A DNA stretch of 64,000 bases from Plantactinospora endophytica (GTDB lineage: Bacteria > Actinomycetota > Actinomycetes > Mycobacteriales > Micromonosporaceae), in NCBI RefSeq assembly GCF_016862915.1, contig NZ_BONW01000004.1:306108-370107 (forward strand), given 5' to 3'. Both the position numbers and the translations under genes were made by a program. Numbering within the stretch: position 1 is the stretch's first letter; each line of letters begins with the position of its first letter. Positions 6,877 through 14,471 of the stretch are shown here, piece by piece. Under the pieces are notes generated by a model. That model saw only the letters and a list, made by a program, of their open reading frames with translations, made no database searches and was not told the origin of the DNA.

Positions 6877-9165
6877 ATGACAGCGGACGGTGTGACCTCG
6901 GCCGGAACGGATCGTGCCTCGGCGGGGGCGGGTCAGACCTCGGCGGGGGCGGGTCAGACCTTGGCCGACCTGGAGACGCCGCTGCGCAAGCTGGTCGGCG
7001 AGAAGACTGCGAAGGCGCTCGCCAGCCATCTCGACCTGCACACGGCCGGCGACCTGCTCTACCATTTCCCCCGCCGGTACGACGAGCGTGGCGAGCACAC
7101 CGACATCCGCTCGTTGGAGGTCGGGGAGCAGGTGACGGTGCTCGGCCAGGTGCAGCGTACGGCGGTCCGGCCGATGCGCCAGCGCCGGGGAAACCTGCTG
7201 GAGGTGACCGTCGGGGACGGCTCCGGCGGGGTACTGACGCTGACCTTCTTCGGCAACCAGGCGTGGCGGGAGCGGGACCTGAAACCCGGCCGGTGGGGGA
7301 TGTTCGCCGGCAAGGTCACCGAGTTCCGGGGCAAGCGCCAGCTCAACGGCCCGGAGTACGTCCTGCTCGGCGACGGTTCCGACGGCGGTGAGCCCGGCAG
7401 CGGCGGCGAGGCGGGGGAGGAGATCGAGGAGTTCGCCGGTGCGCTGATCCCGGTCTATCCGGCAGCGGCGGCGGTGCCGACCTGGGTGATCGCCCGCTGC
7501 GTCCGGGTGGTGCTGGACACCGTCACCCCGGCGGAGGATCCGCTGCCGGCCACGCTGCGGGCCACCCGCAACCTCGTCGGGCTGGCCACCGCGCTCCGCG
7601 AGATCCACCGGCCGGCGAGCAAGGAGGAGCTGTACCGCGCCCGGCACCGGTTGAAGTGGGACGAGGCGTTCGCCCTGCAACTGACCCTGGTGCAGCGCAA
7701 GCACCGGGCGTCGGCCTGGCCGGCGCAGCCCCGGCCGCGCCGCGAGGACGGCCTGCTGACCGCGTTCGACGGCCGGCTGCCGTACGAGCTGACCGCCGGG
7801 CAGCGTGCCGTCGGCGAGGAGGTCGCGGCGGACCTGGGTACCGCGCATCCGATGCACCGGCTGCTCCAGGGCGAGGTCGGCTCCGGCAAGACGGTCTGCG
7901 CACTGCGCGCGATGCTCCAGGTGGTCGACGCGGGCGGCCAGGCCGCGCTGCTGGCCCCGACGGAGGTACTCGCCGCGCAGCACTACCGGGGCATGCTCGA
8001 CCTGCTCGGTCCGCTCGGCCGGCGTGGCGAGCTGGACGGCGACCCGGAGGGTACCCGGCTGGCCCTGGTCACCGGCTCGCTCGGCGCGGCGGCCCGGCGC
8101 CGTGCCCTGGAGACCGTCGCCGCCGGGGAGGCCGGCATCGTCGTCGGCACGCACGCGCTGCTGTACGAGGGCGTCGATTTCGCCGACCTTGGACTGGTGG
8201 TGGTGGACGAGCAGCACCGGTTCGGGGTCGAGCAGCGGGACGCGCTGCGGGCCAAGGCCGAGCAGCCGCCGCACGTGCTGGTCATGACGGCGACGCCGAT
8301 CCCGCGCACCGTGGCGATGACCGTCTACGGCGACCTGGAGATCTCCACCCTGTCCCAGTTGCCGCGCGGCCGGTCGCCGATCGCGTCGCACGTCGTACCG
8401 GCGGCGGAGAAGCCGGCGTACCTGGACCGGGCCTGGCGCCGGTTGCGCGAGGAGGTCGCCGCCGGCCACCAGGCGTACGTGGTCTGCCCGCGCATCGGCG
8501 ACCAGGCGGCGACCGCCGAGGAGGTCGGTGCAATCGGCGAGGACGGTCGGCGTCCCCCGCTGGCGGTGGCCGAGGTGGCGCCGCTGCTCGCCGAAGGTCC
8601 GCTGCACGGACTGCGGATCGGCGTACTGCACGGCCGGCTGCCGGCCGACGAGAAGGACTCGGTGATGCGTACCTTCGCCGCCGGCGACCTGGACGTGCTG
8701 GTGGCGACCACGGTGATCGAGGTCGGGGTCGACGTGCCGAACGCCACCGTGATGATCGTGCTCGACGCCGACCGGTTCGGCGTCTCGCAACTGCACCAGC
8801 TCCGGGGCCGGGTCGGCCGGGGCTCGGCGGCCGGGCTCTGCCTGCTGGTCACCGAGGCGGTCGAGGAGTCGCCGGCCCGGGAACGACTGGACGCGGTGGC
8901 CTCCACCACCGACGGGTTCCGGCTGGCCGAACTCGACCTGGAACAGCGGCGCGAGGGGGACGTACTCGGGGCGACCCAGTCCGGGCGGCGTTCGCACCTG
9001 CGGTTGCTGTCGCTGCTCAAGGATTCCGAGCTGATCCGCAACGCCCGGGTCGAGGCGATCGCACTCGTCGAGGAGGACCCGGAACTGGACCGGCATCCGG
9101 CCCTGGCCGCCTCGGTTGCCGCCCTGGTCGACGAGGAACGCGCCGAGTACCTGGAGAAGGGCTGA
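6877..9165 (+). CDS. recG: ATP-dependent DNA helicase RecG
   Basis: Reverses stalled replication forks and branch-migrates Holliday junctions. The 762-aa protein has an N-terminal wedge/OB domain (about residues 40-190), then superfamily 2 helicase motifs: Walker A GEVGSGKT (332-339), DEQH box (444-447), MTATPIPRT, and the second RecA lobe with ATTVIEVGVDVPNA and QLRGRVGRG. ATG 6877 is preceded by GGAGGG. The first 25 residues contain a duplicated SAGAGQT segment from a 21-base direct repeat, outside the conserved domains. Confidence 0.95.
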   Translation: MTADGVTSAGTDRASAGAGQTSAGAGQTLADLETPLRKLVGEKTAKALASHLDLHTAGDLLYHFPRRYDERGEHTDIRSLEVGEQVTVLGQVQRTAVRPMRQRRGNLLEVTVGDGSGGVLTLTFFGNQAWRERDLKPGRWGMFAGKVTEFRGKRQLNGPEYVLLGDGSDGGEPGSGGEAGEEIEEFAGALIPVYPAAAAVPTWVIARCVRVVLDTVTPAEDPLPATLRATRNLVGLATALREIHRPASKEELYRARHRLKWDEAFALQLTLVQRKHRASAWPAQPRPRREDGLLTAFDGRLPYELTAGQRAVGEEVAADLGTAHPMHRLLQGEVGSGKTVCALRAMLQVVDAGGQAALLAPTEVLAAQHYRGMLDLLGPLGRRGELDGDPEGTRLALVTGSLGAAARRRALETVAAGEAGIVVGTHALLYEGVDFADLGLVVVDEQHRFGVEQRDALRAKAEQPPHVLVMTATPIPRTVAMTVYGDLEISTLSQLPRGRSPIASHVVPAAEKPAYLDRAWRRLREEVAAGHQAYVVCPRIGDQAATAEEVGAIGEDGRRPPLAVAEVAPLLAEGPLHGLRIGVLHGRLPADEKDSVMRTFAAGDLDVLVATTVIEVGVDVPNATVMIVLDADRFGVSQLHQLRGRVGRGSAAGLCLLVTEAVEESPARERLDAVASTTDGFRLAELDLEQRREGDVLGATQSGRRSHLRLLSLLKDSELIRNARVEAIALVEEDPELDRHPALAASVAALVDEERAEYLEKG

Positions 9166-9184
9166 TCGGCCAACGCTCCGGGAG

Positions 9185-9376
9185 CTACGGGCGCCGAGTC
9201 AGCTCATCAACGAAGGCACGCCAGGCGACCGGACCGAAAGTGAGCGTGCCACCGTCACGGTCCTTGGTGTCGCGGACCAGGACCACGCCAGGGAGGTTGT
9301 CGGCGACCTCGACGCAGGATCCGCCGTTGTTGCCGCTGCGCGTGCTCTTGCGCCACTGAGCCCCGGTCACATCCAT
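9185..9376 (-). CDS. DUF397 family protein
   Basis: A 63-aa protein with the complete DUF397 pattern: WRKSTRSGNNGGSCVEVAD, VLVRDTKDRDGGTLTFGPVAWRAFVDEL. The ATG at 9376 overlaps the 3' end of the upstream regulator gene by 10 bases, so translation is probably coupled. DUF397 proteins are nearly always next to Scr1/WhiJ-type regulators in actinomycetes and are treated as their small partner; the mechanism is not settled. Confidence 0.9.
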   Translation of the reverse strand: MDVTGAQWRKSTRSGNNGGSCVEVADNLPGVVLVRDTKDRDGGTLTFGPVAWRAFVDELTRRP

Positions 9377-10134
9377 GATCTGGCCACTTCCCTGAGGAGG
9401 TCGAGGGACTGCTCTTCCGAGAGAGCCTTCCCCCGGATGCGTTCCCATCGTCGGGCAAGCGTAGCAATGTCGGCCGTCCCGTCGACGATCTGCGCACGGA
9501 CCTGGCTGTCGACGTGCGCGGCGCGTACGCCGTCGGGCAGGTCGGCGAGGATGAACGGCCCGCCGAGCCCGGGGTACATCCCGACGTTGGCCGGTACGAC
9601 GTGCACCTGGACGGCCGGTAGTTGAGCGCAGGCGATGATCCGCTCCAACTGCTCACGCATCAGCGCCTTGTCACCGTCGACGTGCCGGCGAAGAACGGAT
9701 TCGTCCATCACCGCGACGAAGAGCGGTGGCCGGTCGCGCTGGAGGATGGCCTGGCGGCCGACTCGGGAGGAGACGAGCCGGTCGGTCTCGTCGGCGGTCA
9801 GCGACTCGCCCGCCAGAGTCGCCCGCGCATACGCCTCGGTCTGGAGCAGGCCGGGAACCCAGGCCAGTTCATACCACCGGAGTGCGGTCGCCTCACGCTC
9901 CCACTCGATCCAGCCGCGCAGCCACACTGGCTCCCGTCTCTTCAAGACGTCCGGCCAAAGGTCCAAAACGTCCCGACCAACCAGCTCAGCAACTTTGGAT
10001 CGATGCCGAGTCTGCGGTATCCGTCCATGCGTCACCCACCGCGCCGCCGTCTTCGGATCCACGCCGATTCTGCCTGCTAATGATTCGGCGGTCTGGCCGC
10101 TCTCGACCATCGCTCGCTGGAACTCCCGGTTCAT
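9367..10134 (-). CDS. Scr1/WhiJ-type helix-turn-helix regulator (XRE + DUF5753)
   Basis: A 255-aa DNA-binding regulator. The XRE helix-turn-helix is at about residues 8-55 (AESLAGRIGVDPKTAARWVTHGRIP) and the DUF5753 domain fills the rest (ALRWYELAWVPGLLQTEAYARA, RQAILQRDRPPLFVAVMDESVLRR, VQVHVVPANVGMYPGLGGPFILADL, ARRWERIRGKALSEEQSLDLLREV). ATG 10134 is preceded by GGAGG. Codon 19 is TTA, the rare Leu codon read by the bldA-type tRNA, which could limit translation in vegetative growth. It overlaps the DUF397 gene. Confidence 0.9.
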   Translation of the reverse strand: MNREFQRAMVESGQTAESLAGRIGVDPKTAARWVTHGRIPQTRHRSKVAELVGRDVLDLWPDVLKRREPVWLRGWIEWEREATALRWYELAWVPGLLQTEAYARATLAGESLTADETDRLVSSRVGRQAILQRDRPPLFVAVMDESVLRRHVDGDKALMREQLERIIACAQLPAVQVHVVPANVGMYPGLGGPFILADLPDGVRAAHVDSQVRAQIVDGTADIATLARRWERIRGKALSEEQSLDLLREVARSWM

Positions 10135-10343
10135 ACCGCCTCCAAAGCGGACGTGCCGAAGGTCAGAAGTACGAAGTGAAGCGCGGTGTAATCATCCCGT
10201 GACAGCGGGCACGATCTCAAGTACCCGCTCCCGCTCGGATCCGTCAATGCGGTGCACAAGGGACGGGCGGGACGGCTCACGGCGGTGGTGCTCGACCACG
10301 CAGAGCCGGAGCGCCGCCCCGGTTCCCATCGAGAGGAGACAGC

Positions 10344-10694
10344 ATGCCGTTTTTCAGTAGGCCGCGCGCCGGCCACCGTCGAAGCTGGCGTCGCCTCTGG
10401 CGATACTGCCGCTGTGGCTTTCGCTGGCGATGCCCGGATTCCATCGACCTGGTTCCGATGCCATACGAACCAAGAGTCCCGCCACTGACCAGTTCGCGGT
10501 ACCGGGCCGCCGTCCGCGCTCCTGTTCCGGTGACCCCGGACGTCCCATCCCCACCCGCCCGTCCCAGGACGTGGAACACCCGCCATTCGCTGTGGGGTTC
10601 GCAGAGCGGCGGGCGCGAAATCAACCGGGCGGACGAACCGACCCGGGCCACGGAGCGCCGTGCCGGGTACTCCGAGCGAGTCGGCCGGGCGTAG
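10344..10694 (+). CDS. Conserved small Cys-containing protein, unknown function
   Basis: A 116-aa protein starting at ATG 10344 with GAGGAG upstream. The N-terminal part is basic and aromatic (RRSWRRLWRYCRCGFRWRCPDS) with three Cys in CxC-x5-C spacing; the C-terminal half looks disordered and Arg/Pro rich. It is divergent from the Scr1 regulator and followed after 2 bases by another Cys-containing small gene. I do not recognise a characterised family; resemblance to small proteins seen beside Scr1/DUF397 genes in other actinomycetes is from memory and not verified. Confidence 0.6.
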   Translation: MPFFSRPRAGHRRSWRRLWRYCRCGFRWRCPDSIDLVPMPYEPRVPPLTSSRYRAAVRAPVPVTPDVPSPPARPRTWNTRHSLWGSQSGGREINRADEPTRATERRAGYSERVGRA

Positions 10695-10696
10695 CC

Positions 10697-10942
10697 GTGA
10701 TCGGCCCGGAGGAACGCTGGCACGTGCACACTCCCGCGCACCCGTCCTATCGCTGTCGGGCATGCGGCTGCAGTTGGCCGTGTCAACCAGCCCGCCTGGC
10801 GCTCGTGACCTCGTTCCAGGGGAACCGGGTGGGCCTCATGGTCTATCTCGGCGCCCATCTGGCCCGCGCCCTGCAAGAGCTTCCCGACGTGCACCCCGCG
10901 CTTCTGGCAGGCCAATTCCTGCACTGGGTACCCCGCCGCTGA
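10697..10942 (+). CDS. Small Cys-containing conserved protein (often mislabelled flavin reductase)
   Basis: An 81-aa protein with YRCRACGCSWPCQPARLAL (CxxCxC-x3-C) followed by a helical segment GNRVGLMVYLGAHLARALQELPDVHPALLAGQFLHWV. This layout matches a widespread actinomycete small-protein family that databases often call flavin reductase without a flavin-binding domain; the Cys set suggests metal binding. GTG 10697 is 2 bases after the previous stop; GTG 10724 with GGAGGA 10 nt upstream is an alternative. A strong hairpin follows. Confidence 0.6.
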   Translation: MIGPEERWHVHTPAHPSYRCRACGCSWPCQPARLALVTSFQGNRVGLMVYLGAHLARALQELPDVHPALLAGQFLHWVPRR

Positions 10943-10974
10943 CCGCTCTTTAAGTGGCCGTACCCGGAAAGACG

Positions 10975-11014
10975 CTGAGGGCGCGCCGACCGTTTCCGGT
11001 CGACGCGCCCTCAG
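10975..11014. terminator. Bidirectional terminator hairpin
   Basis: Long stem: CTGAGGGCGCG pairs with CGCGCCCTCAG, then one mismatch, then CGACCG with CGGTCG around a TTTC loop. It lies between the convergent small Cys-protein gene and the LPLTG-protein gene and can end both transcripts. Confidence 0.85.
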
Positions 11015-11046
11015 GCGGTTGGATCAGTTGGTGCGGTCGCTACCGA

Positions 11047-11997
11047 TCAGGCGGTGAAGGTCACCCGACGGCGGCGGGCCACGATGTAGAGCACCACACC
11101 GGCGGCGAGCAGCAGCACCGCGCCACCCGCGATGCCACCGGCAGCGGCACCGGTCAGCGGCAGTTCGCCACCGCCGCCGCCACCGCAGTCCGCCGGCTTC
11201 TCGTAGACGATCGGGTCGCCCTCGAGGCCCTCACCACTGGGGGTGACGGTCAGGCCCTCCTCGGCCGGGAACTTGACGCTGCCGGTCTCGCCGGGCGCCA
11301 CGGTCAGGGTCTTGGCCTCGCCCTCGTTCGGGGTGAGGACGACGCTGATCTCCTCGTCGGTGGTGTTCTCGAGCGTGATGATCAGCTCGTCACAGGTCGA
11401 CTCGAAGGTGCCCACCGGCTCGACCGGCTCCGGGGTGACCGACGGGGTCGGCTCCGGGGTGGCGGTGACCGTCGGGGTCGGCTCCGGGGTCGGCGTCGCG
11501 GACGGCGTCGGCTCCGGGGTGACCGGCGGGGTCGCCGGGGGAGTCGTCGGCGGGGTGGTCGGCGGCGTGGTGGGCGGGGTGGTGCACTTGCCCTTGTCCT
11601 TGGCCTCGACCTTGCGGAACTCCTTGACGACCCGATCGGGCTTCTTCCACTTGGCCTCGACGAGCAGGTTCTTGTCGAGCTGGCCCTTCGACGCCGCCGT
11701 CCGGGTCTCGGTGCCGGTGAGCGGGGCGCCACCCCTCGGGTTCATCTCGGCGCCGACCTTGATGTCACCGACCGCACCGGGCTCGACCCGGATAACCTCG
11801 GCCTTGATGTTCTCGCTGTTGCCGACCGTCCACTTGAACTCGTAGTTGTTGCTCCCCTGGACCTTGCAGAAACTGCCGTAGATCTCGGGGTGGTGGGCGC
11901 TGGCCGGCGCCGCAATCGCGACTGCCGCGCCGAGGCCGAGGAAAGCAGCCCCGATGACGGCAGCCGATCGCCGGAGCGACAGCTTAGGACGGATCAC
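11047..11997 (-). CDS. LPXTG-anchored surface protein
   Basis: A 316-aa exported protein. It has a signal peptide at about residues 1-35 (Arg-rich start, then AVIGAAFLGLGAAVAIAAPASA), a Cys-containing beta-rich domain, a long Thr/Pro linker (TTPPTTPP and TPEPTPS-type repeats, about residues 140-195), a second domain with two Cys, then LPLTG (residues 279-283), a hydrophobic helix and an RRRR tail. This is a textbook sortase substrate. GTG 11997 is chosen because AGGAG is just upstream; an earlier in-frame start at 12075 would place the signal peptide too far inside. No sortase gene is nearby. Confidence 0.85.
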   Translation of the reverse strand: MIRPKLSLRRSAAVIGAAFLGLGAAVAIAAPASAHHPEIYGSFCKVQGSNNYEFKWTVGNSENIKAEVIRVEPGAVGDIKVGAEMNPRGGAPLTGTETRTAASKGQLDKNLLVEAKWKKPDRVVKEFRKVEAKDKGKCTTPPTTPPTTPPTTPPATPPVTPEPTPSATPTPEPTPTVTATPEPTPSVTPEPVEPVGTFESTCDELIITLENTTDEEISVVLTPNEGEAKTLTVAPGETGSVKFPAEEGLTVTPSGEGLEGDPIVYEKPADCGGGGGGELPLTGAAAGGIAGGAVLLLAAGVVLYIVARRRRVTFTA

Positions 11998-12372
11998 GCG
12001 TACTCCTGGAAGATGAGAGCGTCTTGGTACGACACGGGTGAGGGGTGAGCGGGGGCGCCATGGGGTGGCGCGCAACCTGCGAGTAGCGCCCTTCCGAAGT
12101 CGTAGGCCGGCAAGCGGCAGCCGGCACAGCGCACGACCTTAGCGATTGGCGTGGTACAGGAACACCTTTCAGAGTCCTCTAACGATGATGTTGTCAATTC
12201 GAGATGATTGATAGACGCGTGGTAGTGAAGGTATTTCCCTCGGTGTGCGCGGTGTGCCCTTTTGTCTGTTGGTGTGTATCCGAAGGACGTTCTGCCCCGT
12301 CCCGTCGACGCGACCGTGCTGACCGAGGCCGGCTGAACCGACCCGACCGGTGGGTCGCGTAGCGTCGCTGTC
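11998..12372. other. Divergent intergenic region, LPLTG gene / rsmD leader
   Basis: About 375 bases, clearly more AT-rich than the surroundings at about 12120-12300. On the minus strand TTGACA is present (12197-12192), a possible -35 for the LPLTG gene with a weak -10 and then a long 5' untranslated region. The right end carries the -10 element of the rsmD transcript. I see no RNA gene or known riboswitch. Confidence 0.35.
12360..12365 (+). promoter_or_regulatory. -10 element (TAGCGT) of the rsmD transcript
   Basis: TAGCGT is exactly 7 nt upstream of ATG 12373, which opens a 21-codon leader ORF coupled to rsmD. The spacing matches leaderless starts elsewhere in the window. Confidence 0.5.
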
Positions 12373-12438
12373 ATGCAGGAGACGGGTGGGCGGGTGACCG
12401 CGTTGCTGGTGACGGCGTCGCGGGAGACGTCGGGATGA
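12373..12438 (+). CDS. Possible 21-aa leaderless leader peptide coupled to rsmD
   Basis: A short frame MQETGGRVTALLVTASRETSG whose stop overlaps the rsmD start as ATGA (12435-12438). The ATG is 7 nt after a -10 hexamer and has no ribosome site, as expected for a leaderless message. Translation of it would deliver ribosomes to rsmD. The peptide has no recognised motif. Alternatively the transcript start lies elsewhere and this frame is chance. Confidence 0.4.
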   Translation: MQETGGRVTALLVTASRETSG

Positions 12439-13016
12439 CCCGGATCGTGGCGGGCGTACTCGGCGGGCGCCGGATCTCCGCGCCGCCCGGTGCGGGTACC
12501 CGGCCGACCAGTGACCGGGTCCGGGAGGCGCTGTTCAGTGCGATCGAGGCAACTACCGACCTGGACGGCGCCCGCTTCGTCGACCTGTACGCCGGCTCCG
12601 GTGCCGTCGGCCTGGAGGCGCTGTCCAGGGGTGCCGAGCACGTGCTGCTGGTCGAGTCCGACGCCCGGGCCGCCCGGACCATCCGGGAGAACCTCGCCGC
12701 GCTCCGGTCGACTCCGGCCAGCCCGGTTGCCGGCACCGCCCGACTGGTCACCGGAAAGGTCGGCCAGGTGCTCGGTACCCCGCCCGAGGACGGTCCCTAC
12801 GACGTCGTCTTCGCCGACCCGCCGTACGCCGTACCCGAATCGGATCTTGCGGCGGTCCAGGCCGCGCTGCGCGACCAGGGCTGGCTGGCCCCGGACGCCC
12901 TGCTGGTGATCGAGCGGTCCAGCCGGACCGGGCCGGTCGAGTGGGTGCAAGGGATCACTGCCCAGCGCAGCCGCCGTTACGGCGAGACCACTCTTTGGTA
13001 CGGTCGCCGATCGTGA
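12435..13016 (+). CDS. rsmD: 16S rRNA (guanine(966)-N(2))-methyltransferase
   Basis: SAM-dependent methylation of G966 in 16S rRNA during 30S assembly. The 193-aa protein has MTRIVAGVLGGRRISAP, RPTSDRVREALFSAI, SAM motif I FVDLYAGSGAVGLEALSRGA (about 48-66), and the catalytic motif DPPY (128-131). The start ATG overlaps the leader frame and GGGAG lies upstream. It overlaps coaD by 4 bases (GTGA), the usual rsmD-coaD arrangement. Confidence 0.93.
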   Translation: MTRIVAGVLGGRRISAPPGAGTRPTSDRVREALFSAIEATTDLDGARFVDLYAGSGAVGLEALSRGAEHVLLVESDARAARTIRENLAALRSTPASPVAGTARLVTGKVGQVLGTPPEDGPYDVVFADPPYAVPESDLAAVQAALRDQGWLAPDALLVIERSSRTGPVEWVQGITAQRSRRYGETTLWYGRRS

Positions 13017-13498
13017 GACGTGCGGTCTGTCCCGGCTCCTTCGATCCGGTCACCAACGGTCACCTCGACATCATCGGCCGGGCGAGCCGGCTGTTCGACG
13101 AGGTGATCGTCGGCGTGCTGATCAACGAGTCCAAGCGCGGGCTGTTCACCGTCGACGAGCGGATCGACATGCTCCGCGAGGTGACCGGCTCCTACGGCAA
13201 CGTCCGGGTGCAGTCCTTCCAGGGGCTGCTTGTCGACTTCTGCCGTACCCAGCAGGCCGGCGTCGTGGTCCGGGGCCTGCGCGCGGTCAGCGACTTCGAC
13301 TACGAGTTGCAGATGGCCCAGATGAACATCGGGCTGGCCGGCGTCGAGACCCTGTTCATGCCCACCAGCCCGCTGTACTCGTTCCTCTCCTCGAGTCTGG
13401 TCAAGGACGTGGCGAAGTGGGGCGGCGACGTCTCCCCGCACGTGCCGGACGTGGTCCGGGAGCGGCTGCGGGAACGGCTGGTCCGGCCGGGCTCCTGA
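13013..13498 (+). CDS. coaD: Phosphopantetheine adenylyltransferase
   Basis: Fourth step of coenzyme A synthesis: transfers AMP from ATP to 4'-phosphopantetheine. The 161-aa protein carries the nucleotidyltransferase motif PGSFDPVTNGHLDII (H17 in the T/HxGH motif), VRGLRAVSDFDYELQMAQMN, and SSSLVKDVAKWGGDVS, all characteristic. GTG 13013 is inside the rsmD stop region, giving translational coupling. Length is typical. Confidence 0.95.
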   Translation: MRRAVCPGSFDPVTNGHLDIIGRASRLFDEVIVGVLINESKRGLFTVDERIDMLREVTGSYGNVRVQSFQGLLVDFCRTQQAGVVVRGLRAVSDFDYELQMAQMNIGLAGVETLFMPTSPLYSFLSSSLVKDVAKWGGDVSPHVPDVVRERLRERLVRPGS

Positions 13499-13823
13499 CC
13501 GACCGGGGTCCCCGGCCGGCGTCTCGACGCGTCTGGTCCAGGCGCCGCCGGTCGTCCGGGTCAGGTCCAGCACGTCGGGGTGCGGGAAGCGCGTCCGTCG
13601 GCACCGGTGCCGATACTGATACCGACACCCGGCCGAGCGTCCGCCGACGGCCGCGCAGCGCCGAGACGTGGCGCTTCGGCCCTGGTCACGGCCCCGGCGA
13701 CGCGCCGGTCCCGGGTCGATCACCTACCGGGTACGGCCGGCACCGCATCATTGGTTGAGCAGTAATCCGGTCCGACACCCCATCATGTATGTCGACCGAA
13801 GCAACGACGGGAGTGAGGTACCG
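13499..13823. other. Intergenic region upstream of the DivIVA-like gene, with a 16-bp palindrome
   Basis: About 325 bases. It contains a perfect palindrome TCGGCACCGGTGCCGA at 13598-13613, directly followed by GATACTGATACC. The palindrome could be an operator or a small hairpin. No clear promoter for the next gene is visible; an in-frame ATG at 13785 would extend that gene into this region. Confidence 0.4.
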
Positions 13824-14321
13824 GTGGACCCGCTCGATCGCATAGACGAGATCATCGGCATGGTGGAGACGGCGCGATCCGTCCCGATGTCCCGCAACAA
13901 CGCCATGGTCGACCGCGCCGAGATGATCGGCGCCCTTGAGGAACTGCGCGTCGAGTTGCCCGTCGACCTGCGCCGCGCGGCGGCGCTGCTGGAAGAACGC
14001 GACAAGATCATGGATGCCGGCAAGCGCGAGGCGGACCGGATCATCAGCGAGGGCGAGGCCGAGCACGCCCGGCTGGTCTCGGTCAACGAGATCACCGTCT
14101 CCGCCGAGCACGAGGGCGCCCGGATCATCGCGGAGGCCCGGGCCGAGGCCCAGCGGCTACGTGAGGAGGTCGACGACTACGTCGACACGGCCCTGGCCAA
14201 CTTCGAGCAGTTCCTGACCCGGGCACTCGCCTCGATCGAGCGCGGTCGGGACAAGATGCACGCGCTGCGGGAGATCGGCACCTTCGTGGGGGAGGAGAAC
14301 GAGCGCCCTCTGCCGTTCTGA
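13824..14321 (+). CDS. DivIVA-like coiled-coil protein (cell division initiation type)
   Basis: A 165-aa, highly charged helical protein. DPLDRIDEIIGMVETARSVPMSRNNAMVDRAEMIGAL at the N-terminus resembles the short DivIVA-related proteins found between coaD and yceD-rpmF in actinobacteria; residues about 60-140 are a long coiled coil (KREADRIISEGEAEHARLV, EARAEAQRLREEVDDYVD). It likely acts at the membrane or in cell-wall growth, but function is not proven. I chose GTG 13824 (GAGG upstream, conserved start MDPLDRIDE); ATG 13785 adds 13 residues and is possible. Confidence 0.75.
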   Translation: MDPLDRIDEIIGMVETARSVPMSRNNAMVDRAEMIGALEELRVELPVDLRRAAALLEERDKIMDAGKREADRIISEGEAEHARLVSVNEITVSAEHEGARIIAEARAEAQRLREEVDDYVDTALANFEQFLTRALASIERGRDKMHALREIGTFVGEENERPLPF

Positions 14322-14471
14322 CCGTACTGTCCGATTGGTCGGTCGCTCCGAGTGTCGGCCGGGACGGGCGCCGCGACCCGGTCGACGGTCGGCGGGCTCG
14401 CCCCGGTTCGACGGTAAGCCCCCTGCTCAGGTAACCTGTTTCGTCGGCCTCGCACAGGCCGGAGTCTGACT

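Noticed and set aside
5137..9096. A 1319-codon minus-strand frame opposite the DAK2 and recG genes
   Set aside because: Spans two well-conserved genes antisense; composition is low-complexity and typical of a shadow frame.
9185..12000. Mobile element or genomic island
   Set aside because: No transposase, integrase, flanking repeats or tRNA target was seen; the genes look accessory but the sequence gives no direct sign of mobility.
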